From NCBI RefSeq assembly GCF_018991925.1, contig NW_024736071.1, forward strand, positions 12,264,282-12,328,281: a DNA stretch of 64,000 nt. Direction: 5' to 3'. The notes beneath the pieces were generated by a model that was given only the letters and a program-made list of their open reading frames with translations, was not told where the DNA came from and made no database searches. The stretch's first letter is position 1. Each line of letters opens with the position of its first letter. The stretch comes from Homarus americanus (taxonomy: Eukaryota; Arthropoda; Malacostraca; Decapoda; Nephropidae). Shown one piece after another: positions 61,832 through 64,000 of the stretch. Made by a program: the position numbers and the translations under genes.

Positions 61832-62640
61832 ACGGAAGGGGATAGGGAGAGGGGAAGAGGAGGAGAGGGGGATTGGGGAGGGAGAAGGAGAAGAAATGGG
61901 AAGAATAGGGAGAAGGGAAGAAGGAAGGAAGTGGGAATGGGAAGGGATAAGAGGAAGAAAGGGGAAGAATAGGGAGAAGGGAAAAAGAGGGAAGGGGGAG
62001 TGGGGAGGGAGGAGAAGGAGAAGAAAAGGGAAGAACAGGGAGAAGGGAAGAAGAAGGAAAGAGGAGGTGGGGAGGATGAAGGGAGAAGAGAGGTGGGGAG
62101 GAACCGACAGAAATGGAGAGTGAAGAAGAAAGGGGCGAGAAGGAGACAACGCAAGGGAAAATAAATAAAAAAGTGAAGGATAGTGAAAGGGAAATTAAGC
62201 AGATAGAGAAGGAGAGAGAAGAAAGGGTGAATAAACTGAAAAGGGGGAGAGGAAGGGAGGTGAGGGGAAATAAAAATATAGAAAGGGAAAACAGCAGAGA
62301 TGAAAAGGAGAGGAGTGAGATGTGAGGAAGAGGAGAAACAGAAGATGGAGAATGAGAGAAGCAAAGAAGTAATCAACGAGCAAGTAAAAAAGAAAGAAAG
62401 AAGGAAAACATACAAAGAAAACAGAGGAGAGAGACAAACAGGAAGAGGTAGACAGAGACAGAAATAGAAAATGAGACACAAATAAGAATACAAAAGGAGA
62501 GATGAAGGATAGGAGTGAGATGGAAAAGGAAGCAGCAGCAAAAAGAAGAGGGGGGAAGAGAATTAAAAAAGGAAGAGGCAAGGAAGGAGAGAGGAGAGGA
62601 GAGGAGATGAGATGAGAGAGGAGAGGAGGAGGAGAGGAAC
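61832..62640. repeat. 800-nt polypurine tract
   Basis: Nearly pure A/G on the plus strand, starting four bases into the intron. The first 270 bp contains GGGGAAGAATAGGGAGAAGG-type units of 35-60 bp. The 307-codon minus-strand Ser/Pro/Phe frame crossing exon 5 is an artefact. Confidence 0.88.
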
Positions 62641-62696
62641 AACCTTAAAGCCTCATTCTGGTTTAAGGAGGTGGAGTGTTGCAGTGTGGTCGTCAT

Positions 62697-63110
62697 TACT
62701 GCTCTTCCACCCTCTCCCACTCCCTTCCACTCTCTCCCACTCCCTTCCACTCTCTCCCACTCCCTTCCACTCTCTCCCACGCCCGTCCACCCTCTCCCAC
62801 ACCCGTCCACCCTCTTCCACTCCCTTCCACTTTCTCCCACTGCCTTCCACTTTCTCCCACTCCCTTCCACTCTCTCTCACGCCCTTCCATCCTCTTCCAA
62901 CGCCACCCATCTTATCCCACGGTCGCCCACCCTCTCCCACGGTCGCCCACCCTCTCCCATGCTCTTCCCACGGTCATCCACCCTCTCACACGCCCTCCCC
63001 ACCCTCTCTCACAACCTCCCAAGCCCTCCCGATCTCCCACCCTCTCCCACGCACCCCCATCTCTCTCCCCACCACCCCTCTTCTCCCATGGCAGCCACCC
63101 CTGTCCCAAG
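62697..63110. repeat. 14-15 bp repeat CACTCCCTTCCACTCTCTCC
   Basis: About 25 units of CTCCCACTCCCTTCCACTCT, becoming CCACGGTCGCCCACCCTCTC in the second half. Confidence 0.92.
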
Positions 63111-63440
63111 TTCCCCCACGCCCAACCCACACGGGATAAGAAATAGAAAAGAGATAATAAAGAAAACACAAAAACCGAGGAAGGAAACTGACACACGTGA
63201 AAATAAAACAAAAATACGAAATGGAGAAAGAAACGATGGAAAGAACTACTAAAGTGATAAAGGGAACACGAAAAAGCACGGGAATGATGTTAGGAATTTA
63301 GAGAAATGGCGGAATAGAGGTGGTAAACAATAAGAAAACACGTCATTGTGGTAAAAAATAAGAAAAAACACGTATTGTGGTTGAGATGGTAAAAACACAC
63401 ACTACAACAACAATAATTAGACGATTAATGGAGGGATCTT
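63111..63440. other. A-rich non-coding stretch
   Basis: A-rich; two short copies of GTGGTAAAAAATAAGAAAAA near 63330-63375. No gene seen. Confidence 0.6.
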
Positions 63441-63560
63441 TGAAATGCTGCATATTTGAAGGAAGAATATTTGAAGGAAGAATATTTGAAGGAAGGATTT
63501 TCGGAGGATATTTGAAGGAAGGAAGGATTTTGGAGAATGAATTTCTAAAGGATATTTGAG
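63441..63560. repeat. GAAGGAAGAATATTTGAAGG short repeat
   Basis: Five to six units of about 15 bp (ATATTTGAAGGAAGA). Confidence 0.75.
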
Positions 63561-63584
63561 AGTGGTGGTGAGTGTACCAGTGAA

Positions 63585-63670
63585 TGTGTGTCCAAACGTT
63601 CACATAATCACCTGTGGGTCTAAACGTTTACATAACTTACCTGTGTGCCCAAACGTTCACATAATGAGCT
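63585..63670. repeat. 36-bp repeat CAAACGTTCACATAATCACCTGTG, 3 copies
   Basis: Three units carrying the palindrome AACGTT and ACCTGTG, with substitutions. The final 330 bp (63670-64000) is purine-rich with no gene seen. Confidence 0.8.
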
Positions 63671-64000
63671 TGGTGAATCACAGGTATAAAAGAGCTGTGA
63701 TATGACCCGCTCACTAATTACTGGTTGGAGGATCAAACACTCTAAGTGGTCACCTGAGAGTACGTGTTAATTACCAAACTCAGGTAGCGAGGGGAGGGTG
63801 CTTGAAGGGGGGAAGGGGGAAGGAGAGAATGGGTAAGAATGAAAAAAAACAGGATGAGGAGGAGGGAGGGAAGAGGGTGAGGGAAAAGTTAAACAAATGG
63901 GAAGAAGGATAAAAGATGGAAGGAAGGAAGGGAAGATCCTGAGAGATGAGCAGTAGGAAGAAGAAAAGAATGATACAGAGAGGAAGAGAAAGAGGAAGAG

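Larger units (their letters stand above)
61827..64000 (+). other. troponin C intron 5 (incomplete)
   Basis: Begins GTGAGACGG. I find no acceptor followed by a frame resembling the terminal troponin C residues in this stretch, so the intron continues past the window. Confidence 0.8.

Noticed and set aside
61827..64000. Terminal troponin C exon
   Set aside because: No acceptor followed by a frame resembling the final EF-hand helix was found in the purine-rich and C-rich arrays to the end of the window.

Overview
This is a eukaryotic, animal nuclear window, most likely from an arthropod and probably a decapod crustacean. That reading rests on an arthropod-type troponin C gene with canonical GT-AG introns, interstitial TTAGG/CCTAA telomere-type repeats, Penelope-like, LINE, SINE, hAT and mariner-type elements, and an extreme density of microsatellites and minisatellites of the kind known from decapods. 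There are no bacterial-style operons, and most long open frames are stop-free readings of tandem repeats. The species cannot be named from the sequence.

Region 1-5.4 kb is a retroelement cluster. It holds a 5'-truncated Penelope-like element (GIY-YIG endonuclease frame) between two related terminal segments that each carry a hammerhead-ribozyme-like motif, then a tRNA-derived SINE joined to a LINE 3' end, both inside one 12-bp direct repeat. Region 5.4-21.1 kb is almost entirely satellite: a 22-bp array, a 38-bp array (interrupted by a 100-N assembly gap), CA/GA tracts, two cytosine-rich arrays, and a 61-bp array whose unit looks like a small promoter module. Region 21.7-25.5 kb is a decayed non-LTR retrotransposon with endonuclease and reverse transcriptase remnants, a diverged solo tail of what looks like the same family, and a second SINE copy. 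Region 26-38 kb has two more minisatellites, a 66-bp palindromic MITE, another LINE tail and mostly AT-rich unique sequence.

The one clear host gene is troponin C on the plus strand. A TATA box and probable 5' UTR lie at about 38.2 kb. The first coding exon is only the ATG (38378-38380), followed by exons at 44237-44267, 47074-47217, 48473-48592 and 61695-61826. The last exon is beyond the window. A 9-nt in-frame microexon candidate lies in intron 1 (41379-41387). The visible frame gives 143 residues of an expected 150-155. EF-hand loops I, II and III all lack the position-12 glutamate and only loop IV looks canonical, which resembles the single-site (F1-type) insect troponin C more than ordinary two-site crustacean forms.

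The troponin C introns are packed with arrays, including E-box repeats, nuclear-receptor half-site repeats, CRE/CCAAT-like repeats, a 25-bp array of about 70 copies and an 8-bp-TSD hAT MITE. Most striking is a 37-bp array just before exon 5 whose seven copies each place a polypyrimidine-CAG acceptor directly against a GTAA donor, like recursive-splicing ratchet sites.
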